From Paludisphaera soli (GTDB taxonomy: Bacteria; Planctomycetota; Planctomycetia; Isosphaerales; Isosphaeraceae): a stretch of 64,000 nucleotides of DNA. Below are positions 18,630 to 27,425 of the stretch, one piece after another (within the stretch, counting starts at the first letter, position 1; every line of letters begins with the position of its first letter). The DNA lies in NCBI RefSeq assembly GCF_011064595.1, contig NZ_JAALJI010000005.1, positions 62,001-126,000 on the forward strand. Reading direction: 5' to 3'. Under the pieces are notes generated by a model. It did not search any database. It had not been told where the DNA came from and worked only from the letters and a program-made list of their open reading frames with translations. A program made the position numbers and the translations under genes.

Positions 18630-19604
18630 TCAGAATTCATCCTCATTTTCCGCCCGGACCGGATTCTCCAGCGTCCCGATCGGCGCGATCGTCGCCCGGA
18701 CGAGGTCCCCCGGCTTGAGGAACGTCCCGGTGGACGAGCCCACGCCCGACGGCGTGCCGGTGGCGATCACGTCGCCCGGCTCCAGGGTGACGAACCGCGA
18801 GACGAAGGCCACCACGGCGGCCACCGGGAACACCATCTCGGCGGTCGTCGCCTCCTGCTTGACCTGGCCGTTGACCGTCAGCTTGATCGGCAGGGCCTGC
18901 GGGTCCTCCACGGCCGTCGCCGCCAGGATGCACGGGCCCATCGGGCAGAACGTGTCGTGCCACTTGCCGTGCAGCCAGTCGAAGAACTTGTCGCGCTCGC
19001 GGGCCTTCCGCCCGGGGTTGGGCCGGAACGCCCGGTCGCTCACGTCGTTGACCACCGTGTACCCCGCGACGTACCCCAGCGCCTCGGACTCCGGCACGTC
19101 GCGCCCCTTGCGGCCGATCACCACCCCCAGCTCGCACTCCCAGTCGATCTGGTCGGGCGAGACCGAGGGGATCACGATCGGGTCGCCCGGGTGGTTCAGC
19201 GTCGTGCTCGGCGGCTTCATGAAGACATAAGGGAACGTCTCTTCGCGCTCGGTGTCGGCGTACCCGCGCTCGACCAGGTGCTTGCCGTAGTTCCCGGCCA
19301 GGAACAGCATCTTGCGAGGGCAGGGGAGGGGGACCAGGAGCTGCACCTCGGAGCGCGGGATGGTCAGCTCGGAGACCGCGATGACGTCCAGCTCCTCGAT
19401 CCAGTCGTGCAGCCGCCTCGCCTGCTCGTAGGACTCGCCGTCCGGCGGGAGCAGGTCCAGGAGGTCCTCGGTGGAGGCCAGGAGCATCTCGCTGTCGGTC
19501 TCGCGGCTGTACATCTCGGCCGCCTGGTCGAGCGGGATCACCACGTCGTCGTCGTAGAAGCCGGTGAGGATCAGGTCGTCGTAGCGGAATCGGCAGACGC
19601 GCAT
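18630..19604 (-). CDS. Fumarylacetoacetate hydrolase family protein
   Basis: 324 residues. FAH-superfamily C-terminal domain: GNYGKHLVERG, FMKPPSTTLNHPGDPIVIP, then metal-binding acidic residues in DWECELGVVIG (the E-x-E of the family), GYTVVNDVSDRAF, and the end GDVIATGTPSGVG. The family comprises hydrolases, isomerases and decarboxylases of beta-diketo or 2-oxo acids; the exact substrate cannot be assigned. The start at 19604 is preceded by AAGGAG. A promoter-like 17-mer shared with the next gene upstream lies at 19676-19692. Confidence 0.9.
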   Translation of the reverse strand: MRVCRFRYDDLILTGFYDDDVVIPLDQAAEMYSRETDSEMLLASTEDLLDLLPPDGESYEQARRLHDWIEELDVIAVSELTIPRSEVQLLVPLPCPRKMLFLAGNYGKHLVERGYADTEREETFPYVFMKPPSTTLNHPGDPIVIPSVSPDQIDWECELGVVIGRKGRDVPESEALGYVAGYTVVNDVSDRAFRPNPGRKARERDKFFDWLHGKWHDTFCPMGPCILAATAVEDPQALPIKLTVNGQVKQEATTAEMVFPVAAVVAFVSRFVTLEPGDVIATGTPSGVGSSTGTFLKPGDLVRATIAPIGTLENPVRAENEDEF

Positions 19605-19675
19605 GAGCGAGGCTCCTTGACGACCCGGACCGGCACGATCACGTCCCGACGCACGACGTTCGATGTGAGGATGAT

Positions 19676-19692
19676 GGCCTCCAGTGTATCGG
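19676..19692 (-). promoter_or_regulatory. Promoter-like 17-mer, copy 1
   Basis: Minus strand CCGATACACTGGAGGCC, containing TACACT as possible -10 box, about 75 nt before the FAH-family ATG. An identical 17-mer lies at 20881-20897, at nearly the same distance before the kelch-like gene. Confidence 0.45.
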
Positions 19693-19722
19693 CGGCCGAT
19701 CGCAAGTCCACCGTCACGTCGA

Positions 19723-20811
19723 TCAGCGTCGCCCCCGCACCACGCACCGGCGTCCGCACGCCTTCGCAACCCGGGCCCCGAGGCCTTCAGCGAGCGCCGC
19801 GGCCTTCGCCTCGTCCATCCGGCCCTCGATCACGAGGCTGATCGCCTCCAGCCCCCGATCCAGCTCGACGGCGACCGGGACGCCCTCGACGAGCGCCCGC
19901 ACCCCTCGCCAGGCTCCGTCGTCCTGGATCTCGGAGGCGCCCTCCCCGCCGGGCGGGAGCAGCGACGAGCGATCCAGGTAGGCGTCGCCCGAATCCACGC
20001 GGGCCGGCCCGGGGTCGTCGGGCTCCAGGACGATGAGGTTGTCGACGTCCTCCAGGATGAGCCGGAACTGCCGCCAGCCCCGGTCCGTCGTCCGCCGCCA
20101 GGTTCCGGTCGAAACTTCCAGTGCGTACTCCTCGAAGCTGCGGCGGGAGTCCTCCTCGCCGGCCTCTTTGAGATAGACCTCGCCTCCGGAGACGACGATC
20201 GATTCGCCCTCGACCCGCGCGGAGTGTTCGAAGATCCAGCCGGGGGGCTCGCCGCGGGTTTCGAGCGGCTCGATGCGGTAGTCGTCCAGATGGAGGATGA
20301 ACACCGGCGTGGCCCCGGGGCGGCGTTCGCCCTGGTAGCCGAGGCCGCCGATCACGACCAGGCGGTCGCCCATGACGGTGGACGTGTGGTAGTCGGTCGG
20401 CGGGAAGACGTCCCTGGGATAGCCGTAGATCGCGACGGAGCCGTCGGGTTCGAGGACGACCACGTCGTTGTAGATGCAGAAGTCCGGGTCGTAATAGTCC
20501 TCGTACTCGCCGCCGATGCAGACCACTCGGCCGTCCGGCAGGCGGTCGCGCGTGGCCCCCCAGCGGTCGAAGGTCCAAACGGGGCGATCGCGCGAAGACT
20601 CGTAGCCGACGTCGAAATGCCTCCGGACTCCGGGGGCCGACGCCCATCTCGGCCTCGGCACGAGGGGCGGGGCTGCGAGATCGTGGCCGGGCGGCCGCCC
20701 CTCATGGCCGAGGACCATCCATTCCCAGAACTCCAGGCGCATGCGCTCCGGGTTGCCGGTCCCGAAGCGGCGGTCGCGCTGGGCGTCGAAGATCGCGCGG
20801 GGGAGGTCCAT
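19723..20811 (-). CDS. Kelch-like beta-propeller protein, unknown function
   Basis: 362 residues from the ATG at 20811 (MDLPRAIFDAQRDRRFG). Kelch-type repeats are visible: DRLPDGRVVCIGGEYEDYYD, VVVLEPDGSVAIYGYPRD, TSTVMGDRLVVIGGLGYQG, and SARVEGESIVVSGGEVYL, with the conserved PPTDYHT. The N-terminal 50 residues (MRLEFWEWMVLG) and the C-terminal 90 residues, which include a separate alpha/beta-looking part (GVRALVEGVPVAVELDRGLE), lie outside the propeller. No signal peptide. The frame is open upstream to 20919, but that would run across the promoter-like 17-mer. Function unknown. Confidence 0.72.
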   Translation of the reverse strand: MDLPRAIFDAQRDRRFGTGNPERMRLEFWEWMVLGHEGRPPGHDLAAPPLVPRPRWASAPGVRRHFDVGYESSRDRPVWTFDRWGATRDRLPDGRVVCIGGEYEDYYDPDFCIYNDVVVLEPDGSVAIYGYPRDVFPPTDYHTSTVMGDRLVVIGGLGYQGERRPGATPVFILHLDDYRIEPLETRGEPPGWIFEHSARVEGESIVVSGGEVYLKEAGEEDSRRSFEEYALEVSTGTWRRTTDRGWRQFRLILEDVDNLIVLEPDDPGPARVDSGDAYLDRSSLLPPGGEGASEIQDDGAWRGVRALVEGVPVAVELDRGLEAISLVIEGRMDEAKAAALAEGLGARVAKACGRRCVVRGRR

Positions 20812-20880
20812 TCGGCCGATTGCCTCGCCGTCGAAGACGCGACGGGCGGGCCGTCGAACCGATCCGGGTAAAGGGATGAG

Positions 20881-20897
20881 GGCCTCCAGTGTATCGG
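20881..20897 (-). promoter_or_regulatory. Promoter-like 17-mer, copy 2
   Basis: Identical to 19676-19692. Contains TACACTGG on the minus strand about 75 nt before the chosen start of the kelch-like gene, which supports the 20811 start. Confidence 0.45.
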
Positions 20898-20998
20898 AAA
20901 CGGCCTTCGAGGCCAGCATCCGCGCGAAGGCGCAACGGCCGGCTCGCCGTGCTTCACCCGCCTCCGCTTCCCTCTGGGGGAAGGACCGGGAAGGGCGG

Positions 20999-22042
20999 TC
21001 AGCGGGCCTGGCGCCAGCGGCGGAAGGGGCCCGCGGGGGCGGCGGGCTGCGTCCAGGCGGGAACGTACGTGGTGGTCGGGACGGGGGCGGGTTCCTGGAC
21101 CTGCACCTCCACCTGGGCGGAGGTCTCGACGAACGTCGGGGCGGCGGGCCAGGGGACGTTGGAGAGGCCGTCGAAGCGGGCGTTCTCCGGGGCGCAGCGG
21201 CCGTAGCCGTCGTCGAACCAGTCGCGCAGGAGGGCGACCACGCCGGGCTTCCCCTCGCCGATGTAGTGCTCGCGGCGGAGGCGGTACTCGGCGAAGATCG
21301 GCTCGGAGCGGGTCATCAGGGCGCGGTCGGCGTCGTTCGCCTGGTGCCCCTTGGGGACGGCCCAGACGAACTTGTTCGTGGCCGCCGAGAACGTGGGGAC
21401 AGACAGGAAATCCCGGGGGACGATCTTCTTGTCCTCGGACGACGCCCGCTTCAGCTCGGCGTCGACGAAGAAGTCGACGGCGTGGTCCGGGTAGCCGTAG
21501 AAGTGGCCCGAGGCCCGCAGCCGGTCGGGCTGGGGGGCGTGCTCCATCTTCTCGATCAGCTCCGTCGGCGGGGTCTCGGGCGAGACGCCGTAGGGGCCGA
21601 AGAACGCCTGGTGGTCGGCCAGCATCCGCCGCACCGAGGGCCGGTAGGCGACCCAGGCGTGGCCCATCCGGTGCTCGCCGCTCACCGCCTTGAAGATCAG
21701 CATGCCGGCGTCGTAGGCGTCGCCGCAGCGGAAGGCCGAGAGCGCCCGGCGGGTCTCGTCGAGCTTCGCCGTGTCGGGCTCCTTGATCGCGAACCGCGTC
21801 GACGCGAACGAGCCGCTGACCGGCTTCACCCCGCCGACGATCGTGTACAGCGCCTCGCTGTCCAGGGCCCGCAGCAGCAGTTCCTCGGCCCTCGCCCGCG
21901 CGGCGGGGTCCAGGCGCTCGACCGGGAAGCAATCCTCGCGCGGCACGCCGTCCGCGCGGGCGGCCCCCGCGAAGGAAGCGGCCAACGCCAGGCCGAGGAT
22001 CAGGGTGCGAAGGGTGGACGCGATGCGAAGGGGGGCGGGCAC
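20999..22042 (-). CDS. Secreted protein of unknown function
   Basis: 347 residues. Signal peptide (TLRTLILGLALAASFAGA, cleavage near ARADG). The mature part has conserved-looking patches: EALYTIVGGVKPVSG, FRCGDAYDAGMLIFKAV, HAWVAYRPSVRRML, GHFYGYPDHAVDFFVDAE, RDFLSVPTFSAATNKFVWAV. The last 50 residues are Pro/Val/Gln rich. It looks like a family of planctomycete hypothetical proteins, with no catalytic motif that I can name. It stands alone between short intergenic gaps. A small CTTCCC-tct-GGGGGAAG hairpin lies just beyond its stop (20967-20983). Confidence 0.75.
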   Translation of the reverse strand: MPAPLRIASTLRTLILGLALAASFAGAARADGVPREDCFPVERLDPAARARAEELLLRALDSEALYTIVGGVKPVSGSFASTRFAIKEPDTAKLDETRRALSAFRCGDAYDAGMLIFKAVSGEHRMGHAWVAYRPSVRRMLADHQAFFGPYGVSPETPPTELIEKMEHAPQPDRLRASGHFYGYPDHAVDFFVDAELKRASSEDKKIVPRDFLSVPTFSAATNKFVWAVPKGHQANDADRALMTRSEPIFAEYRLRREHYIGEGKPGVVALLRDWFDDGYGRCAPENARFDGLSNVPWPAAPTFVETSAQVEVQVQEPAPVPTTTYVPAWTQPAAPAGPFRRWRQAR

Positions 22043-22167
22043 GGGAGGATTCCTCGGAAGGCGGGGATGCGGAGAGGGCGAGCCTGAGTGAAGGCCCGTC
22101 CCGTGAATGCGTCAGGTTGCATAGCGTTCGAGGGACGCGCCGTCTCGGCGTGATCGGCGAGGCGTGC

Positions 22168-22488
22168 TCATGATTCCGACGGCTTCGACTTCGACTCGTC
22201 GTTTCGCTCCCGAGTTCGGTCAAGCCAAGAGCCCAATCCACCCCAAAAGAAACAGCCGCCGACCATGGTGAGAAACATGAGGACAGGCTCTACTTTGGGA
22301 TTGTTGTGAGCCAGCATGGACACCGGAATCAGGAGAGGAAGGCATGGCGCGTAGACGACGAGCCAGGCGATCGCGAGGTAGGGCCGGGCGGGCCCCGATA
22401 GATCCGACTTATAGACGACCATCGAGACGAGATAGAGCCCCAGAGGGACGAACACGCCGAGGGAGAGTCCGAGCCGCCTTCGTCGCAT
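22168..22488 (-). CDS. Small multi-span membrane protein
   Basis: 106 residues. Basic start (MRRRRLG), then three predicted transmembrane segments: LGVFVPLGLYLVSMVVY, YLAIAWLVVYAPCLPLLIPV and VLMFLTMVGGCFFWGGLG, followed by a hydrophilic DRTRERNDESKSK tail. Base composition here is noticeably lower in G+C than in the neighbours (stretches such as ttccgacggcttcgacttcg, gaaacagccgccgaccatgg), which may mean later acquisition. Function unknown. Confidence 0.62.
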   Translation of the reverse strand: MRRRRLGLSLGVFVPLGLYLVSMVVYKSDLSGPARPYLAIAWLVVYAPCLPLLIPVSMLAHNNPKVEPVLMFLTMVGGCFFWGGLGSWLDRTRERNDESKSKPSES

Positions 22489-22596
22489 AGATAGGCCTTA
22501 GTTGAAGGTCTCTTGCGTGCTCCCTCGCGACCGCTCGACGCCGGACCCGGATTCACGCCTGTTTCCTTTCAACCGTAGCCCCCCTACGACGGCCGC

Positions 22597-23637
<1,041 letters not shown>

Positions 23638-23823
23638 GTCGCCTCCTCCTCGGGTCCTGAATCGCCCATCGTCCCGGCCCGCCCCCTCCGCACAGGTCGC
23701 ACGCGCCGGCCGCCCCGCGCCGCGAGGCCGATGATAATGGTTTATCAATTGGCGAGAGAGAGCGTCAAGCGGCCCAGGATTAAACCTTGTTCACACAACC
23801 GGCCGCCCCGACCCTTGACTTCG

Positions 23824-23835
23824 ATTATCGATAAT
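23824..23835. promoter_or_regulatory. Palindromic candidate operator before the GntR gene
   Basis: ATTATCGATAAT is a perfect 12-bp palindrome 30 nt upstream of the GntR ATG, within the AT-rich divergent promoter region. Position and symmetry fit autoregulation by the GntR protein. A second weaker symmetric element, GATAA-tggt-TTATC, is at 23733-23746. Confidence 0.5.
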
Positions 23836-23865
23836 ATACGATTCGCCGACGGAGGGACTTCGGCG

Positions 23866-24537
23866 ATGGGGTACGAGCGGAGCTGCCTGAGCGACCACAT
23901 CCGGCGCGAGCTGGCGAGGCGGATCCTGGACGGGACGCTGAGGCCGGGGGAGCGGCTGGTGGAGCTGAAGATCGCGGCGGAGTTCGCGTCGAGCCAGACG
24001 CCGGTGCGCGAGGCGCTCCGGGAGCTGGAGTCGATGCGGCTCGTCGAGGCCTCCCCCTACAAGGGGACGCGGGTCCGCGACGTCGGCCCGCGCCAGACGG
24101 CCGAGGCCTACGCGGTCCGCGGCGCGCTCGAACGCCTCGCCGCCGAGTCCGCCGCCGCGGCCTTCCGGGGCGACGTCCGCGCGCTTCGGGCGACGGCCCG
24201 GGCCATCGTCGCGGCGGCCCGCGCGGGGGACCGCGAAGGCTACGCCCGCCACGACCTGGAGTTCCACCGCGCGATCGCGACGGCCTCGGGCAACGCCACC
24301 CTGCTGCAACTCTGGGAGTCGCTGGCGTTCGAAACCCGCACCCCGCTGACCCTGACGCGCGACGACCTGGACTGGCCGGCCGTCGCCGAATCCCACGCGC
24401 CGATCGTCGACGCGCTCGAAGCCGGCGACGGCGCGCTCGCCGGCCGGCTGCTCGAAGAGCACGCCCGCAAGTTCATCCCGCCGCCGAGGGCCGAGGCCGG
24501 GACGACCTCCCGGGCGAGGCGGGCGTCCGGTTCGTAG
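23866..24537 (+). CDS. GntR family regulator, FadR/FCD subfamily
   Basis: 223 residues from the ATG at 23866, with GGAGGG upstream. Winged helix N-terminus (LSDHIRRELARRILDGTLRP, GERLVELKIAAEF, QTPVREALRELESMRLVE), then an all-helical FCD ligand domain with metal-type residues (YARHDLEFHRAIATASGN; EEHARKF). Usually a repressor released by an organic acid or similar metabolite. It ends 23 nt before the reductase gene, so it probably controls the downstream reductase/aldo-keto reductase genes and itself through the palindrome at 23824. Confidence 0.9.
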   Translation: MGYERSCLSDHIRRELARRILDGTLRPGERLVELKIAAEFASSQTPVREALRELESMRLVEASPYKGTRVRDVGPRQTAEAYAVRGALERLAAESAAAAFRGDVRALRATARAIVAAARAGDREGYARHDLEFHRAIATASGNATLLQLWESLAFETRTPLTLTRDDLDWPAVAESHAPIVDALEAGDGALAGRLLEEHARKFIPPPRAEAGTTSRARRASGS

Positions 24538-24560
24538 TGACCATCCATCGGGAGCGAATC

Positions 24561-25640
24561 ATGGGGGAATCCGAACGAGTCGTGGTCGTCGCCGGGGCCC
24601 GGGGGGTCATCGGCCGGGCCGCGGCGGAGCACTTCGCCAGGCGGGCGGGGACGACCGTCTACGGCCTCTCGCGGCGCGCCGTCGACCTGCCCGGCGTGTC
24701 GGGGATCGCGGTCGACCTCCTCGACCCGGCCGACGCCCGGGCCAAGCTCGCCCCGCTGTCCGACGCCACCCACCTGATCTTCGCCGCCTACGTCGAGAAG
24801 TCCACGGCCGCCGAGAAGAGCGTCGTGAACTCCGCCCTGCTGGAGAACACGCTCGACGCCCTGGAGGCCGCGGCGCCGGGCCTGGCGCACGTCACGCTCT
24901 ACCAGGGGGGGAAAGCGTACGGCTCCGACCTCGGGCCGTTCAAGACCCCGGCGCGCGAGGACGACCCCCGGCTCATGCCGCCGAACTTCTACTACGACCA
25001 GGAAGACATCCTGAAGCGCCGCCGCAAGAGCGGCGCCCGGTGGTACGACACCATCCTCCGCCCCGAGGCGGTCTGCGGCTTCGCCCTGGGCAACCCGATG
25101 AACCTGGCCATGATCATCGCCGTCTACGCCACGCTCTCGAAGGAGCTGGGCCTGCCGCTCCGCTTCCCCGGGCCGCTGGGGGCCTACCGGGCACTCTACC
25201 AGGTCACCTCGGCCGACGTCCTGGCGCGGGCCGCCGACTGGGCGGGGACCGAGCCCTCGGCGCGGGGGGAGGTCTACAACATCACCAACGGCGACTCCTT
25301 CCGCTGGGAGCACCTCTGGCCCCGGATCGCCCGCATGTTCGACATGGAGTGCGCCCCGCCCGTGCCGTTCAAGCTCGCGGAATACATGGCCGACAAGGGC
25401 CCGCTCTGGGACGCGATCGTCCGCAAGCACGGCCTCGCGCCGACGCCCTACCGCGAGGTCGCCTCGTGGCCGTTCGGCGACTTCATCTTCCACTCCGAGT
25501 TCGACAACATCAGCAGCACGATCAAGGCGCGCCGCCACGGCTTCCCCGACTGCATCGACACCGAGGACATGTTCGCGGAGTTCTTCGACCGGCTCCGCGA
25601 GGCCCGCGTCATCCCCCCGCGCGAGGGGCCCTTCTCGTGA
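24561..25640 (+). CDS. PRISE-like short-chain dehydrogenase/reductase
   Basis: 359 residues. Rossmann motif GARGVIGRAA (12-21). The order of motifs matches the progesterone-5-beta-reductase/iridoid-synthase-like (PRISE) group: YQGGKAYG with Lys118, the P-x-x-E-D-D-P-R segment, NFYYDQEDIL with Tyr144-Tyr145, the ILRPEAVCGF strand, ITNGDSFRWEHLWPRIA, and a C-terminal DFIFHSEFDNISS...RRHGF. Such enzymes reduce enone double bonds with NADPH. The natural substrate here is unknown. The start at 24561 has GGGAG upstream. A broken second copy of this gene flanks the island downstream (25889-25966 and 27212-27376). Confidence 0.88.
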   Translation: MGESERVVVVAGARGVIGRAAAEHFARRAGTTVYGLSRRAVDLPGVSGIAVDLLDPADARAKLAPLSDATHLIFAAYVEKSTAAEKSVVNSALLENTLDALEAAAPGLAHVTLYQGGKAYGSDLGPFKTPAREDDPRLMPPNFYYDQEDILKRRRKSGARWYDTILRPEAVCGFALGNPMNLAMIIAVYATLSKELGLPLRFPGPLGAYRALYQVTSADVLARAADWAGTEPSARGEVYNITNGDSFRWEHLWPRIARMFDMECAPPVPFKLAEYMADKGPLWDAIVRKHGLAPTPYREVASWPFGDFIFHSEFDNISSTIKARRHGFPDCIDTEDMFAEFFDRLREARVIPPREGPFS

Positions 25641-25702
25641 AGACGGCGACGGGGCCGGGCCGGGGGTTCAGACGGCCTTGGGGTCGTCGACGACTCAGCG
25701 TC

Positions 25703-25885
25703 TCAATCGAGCACGATCTTGGTCGCCAGGAAGGCGAAGTATTTCGGATCCTCGTCTTCAAAAACATCCTTCCCTTCGGCCATATAGGCCCGCGCAAGTT
25801 CATCGGCCGCCTTCTCGAAATTTTCCAGTTCAAAGTACACCTCCCCGAGCCGGAGATGAACGGCCGGATTAGCCCGGTCGTTCAT
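25703..25885 (-). pseudogene. Truncated TPR-type protein fragment
   Basis: 60 codons plus stop on the minus strand from an internal ATG. It reads like the last repeat of a TPR protein (NPAVHLRLGEVYFELENFEK, ADELARAYMAEG, FEDEDPKYFAFL). That pattern resembles the C-terminal end of TPR proteins found near polymorphic-toxin loci. The N-terminal part is missing: upstream DNA immediately becomes the duplicated reductase 5' region. Lower G+C than its surroundings. Whether it is translated is doubtful. Confidence 0.55.
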
Positions 25886-25888
25886 GGC

Positions 25889-25966
25889 GCCGCCGGGGGC
25901 CGAGGCCGGATCGAAGTGACCATCCATCGGGAGCGAATTATGGCTGAATCCGAACGAGGCGTGGCG
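25889..25966 (+). pseudogene. 5' remnant of a second reductase copy
   Basis: Near-identical to the end of the GntR gene and start of the reductase at 24480-24587: GGCCGAGGCCGG, then GTGACCATCCATCGGGAGCG, an ATG at 25940 and the start MAESERG versus MGESERV. About 28 nt present in the first copy are missing here. After about 10 codons the similarity stops and the frame continues into unrelated sequence. Confidence 0.75.
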
Positions 25967-26292
25967 CCGGCCTGGAGGTATACCACGGAGTGCCCGGATG
26001 GTTGCAGGAGCAGCTCATGGTCGCCGCGGGTAGGACCCGGGATCTCGACGACAGCCCGGCGATCCAGCCGACGTAGTCGCACCATAACGACAGTAGAAGG
26101 AGGGCGGGGCGGTCGATCCTCGGCTGGCATCGCTGAGTCGATAGGTCGATGAGGTCGGGAAAGACCTACGCCGAGTCGGCCGTCCTGACGAATCAGCAGA
26201 CGGCCGACGCGGATTTCGCGAGGCTGGAGGACATCGCCGGCGACGGCATCCGGTCCGTGGGGCCGGCCGGGTGTTCGACCTTGAAAGCAGCC
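25967..26292. other. Scrambled spacer inside the duplicated reductase
   Basis: No intact gene. One plus-strand stretch (25970-26029) reads EVYHGVPGWLQEQLMVAAG, which looks like a fragment of a real protein, but the frame breaks soon after. A longer frame open from 26149 continues into the next gene; I do not see a ribosome site for it. Lower G+C than flanking genes. Confidence 0.45.
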
Positions 26293-27153
26293 ATGAAAAC
26301 CAAAGCGAGCTTGATCGTTCATGCAAAATTCTCGGGCGAAGACGTCATCCAAGCGCTGAGCGACGTCTACCCCAAAGGCCAGGACGGCGATCGGTTCGAG
26401 TGCCTCCTCCCCTGGGGCGACGCGAGGCTGATGCGGCTGCTCGGAGTTCTCGCTGCCCACGGCCTCAAGCCCTCCGGCCCCGGCCCGGCGTCGCCGAGCG
26501 ACTACCATCTCGCGATCAATCGCACCTACAGCCGTGCGGACCTCCATGAGGCGGCCTACCTTACGTTCCAATCGAAGACGCTCTTATATGACGTCAGACG
26601 GGACGAGGACGGGACGATAAGGCTGCGATCGGACAGGTTGAAATCCGGCCTGGATCTAGGATCCGCGAAGACGACCTGGCTCGTCGTCTCCGACCGGGTC
26701 AAGGGTCTTATGGAGCATCAGGGCCTGGTTCATGCCGTGTTCCGCCAGACGCGCATCGACGGTCCCGCGGGCGGAGCGACGAGGCGGAGCGAGGGGGCGT
26801 TTTGGGAACTCACGAGCGATCTCATCCTGCCGCCGATGGGCCCGCCGGCCAGGTTCATACACGGTCGCACGGGGGCCGAGGTCCCCGGCGACTCCGACGA
26901 GCCCTTCATCTTTCGAGAGGGCGTCGACATCCCCGGGTATTATTTCCTGCCCACCGAGCCGCACTATGACGAGGACGCCCTGAGGTCGGCGGGTCCTTTC
27001 GATCTGGCCCTGACTTTCGAGAAGATCGCCGGAGGCTACCTGGGTGGCCTCCCCATATGTTCGCAACGATTTCGACGGTTCTGCATCGATAACTCACTGG
27101 AGCACAAATTGTACTGGACTCCCGTTAGGGTCGACCGCCGCAGCCAGGCCTGA
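26293..27153 (+). CDS. Immunity-like (Imm11/DUF1629-type) protein, tentative
   Basis: 286 residues from the ATG at 26293; an upstream ATG at 26149 in frame would add 48. Soluble, no signal peptide. The C-terminal part (GYYFLPTEPHYDEDALRS, LPICSQRFRRFCIDN, YWTPVRVD) resembles the end of DUF1629/Imm11 proteins, which finish with a vS-x-R-f...fxPV pattern, but the match is only by eye. G+C and codon choice are lower and less biased than in neighbouring genes. It replaces the middle of a broken reductase copy, and a TPR fragment lies upstream, so this is likely a leftover of a toxin/immunity cassette. No toxin gene is visible. Confidence 0.6.
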   Translation: MKTKASLIVHAKFSGEDVIQALSDVYPKGQDGDRFECLLPWGDARLMRLLGVLAAHGLKPSGPGPASPSDYHLAINRTYSRADLHEAAYLTFQSKTLLYDVRRDEDGTIRLRSDRLKSGLDLGSAKTTWLVVSDRVKGLMEHQGLVHAVFRQTRIDGPAGGATRRSEGAFWELTSDLILPPMGPPARFIHGRTGAEVPGDSDEPFIFREGVDIPGYYFLPTEPHYDEDALRSAGPFDLALTFEKIAGGYLGGLPICSQRFRRFCIDNSLEHKLYWTPVRVDRRSQA

Positions 27154-27211
27154 TGCACGTCTCGACGGACCGCGCCGCGGATCGCGGCCAGGCGGATTTG
27201 TACGACGCCGG

Positions 27212-27376
27212 TCCTGGGCGATCGGCGACTTCATCCTCCGCTCCCAGTTCGACGACGTCGGCAGAACCGTCCAGGGGCGTCGCCACGGCTTCCCCTACCG
27301 CATCGACACCGAGGACATGTTCGCGGAGTTCTTCGACCGGCTCCGCGAGGCCCGCGTGATCCCCCGGAGGGGCTGA
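27212..27376 (+). pseudogene. 3' remnant of a second reductase copy
   Basis: 54 codons plus stop matching the last part of the reductase at 24561-25640: GDFI(L)RSQFDD... versus GDFIFHSEFDN..., then RRHGFPYRIDTEDMFAEFFD, and LREARVIP before the stop. A run of more than 50 nt is identical between the two copies. The first 300 or so codons are missing. There is no plausible start, so it is not a gene. Confidence 0.82.
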
Positions 27377-27425
27377 CCCGGCCGCGGAGGTCGTTCATGG
27401 CTTCATGACAGGAGATGCACACGCG

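Noticed and set aside
14940-19841. A plus-strand open frame of over 1600 codons
   Set aside because: It lies opposite pyc and the FAH-family gene, whose motifs are unmistakable. Its translation is low-complexity and rich in Arg, Gly, Asp and Val, as expected for the antisense of GC-rich codons.
25889-27376. Insertion sequence explaining the broken reductase copy
   Set aside because: No transposase fragment, no terminal inverted repeats and no target duplication are visible; the interior of the gene is lost, not merely split.
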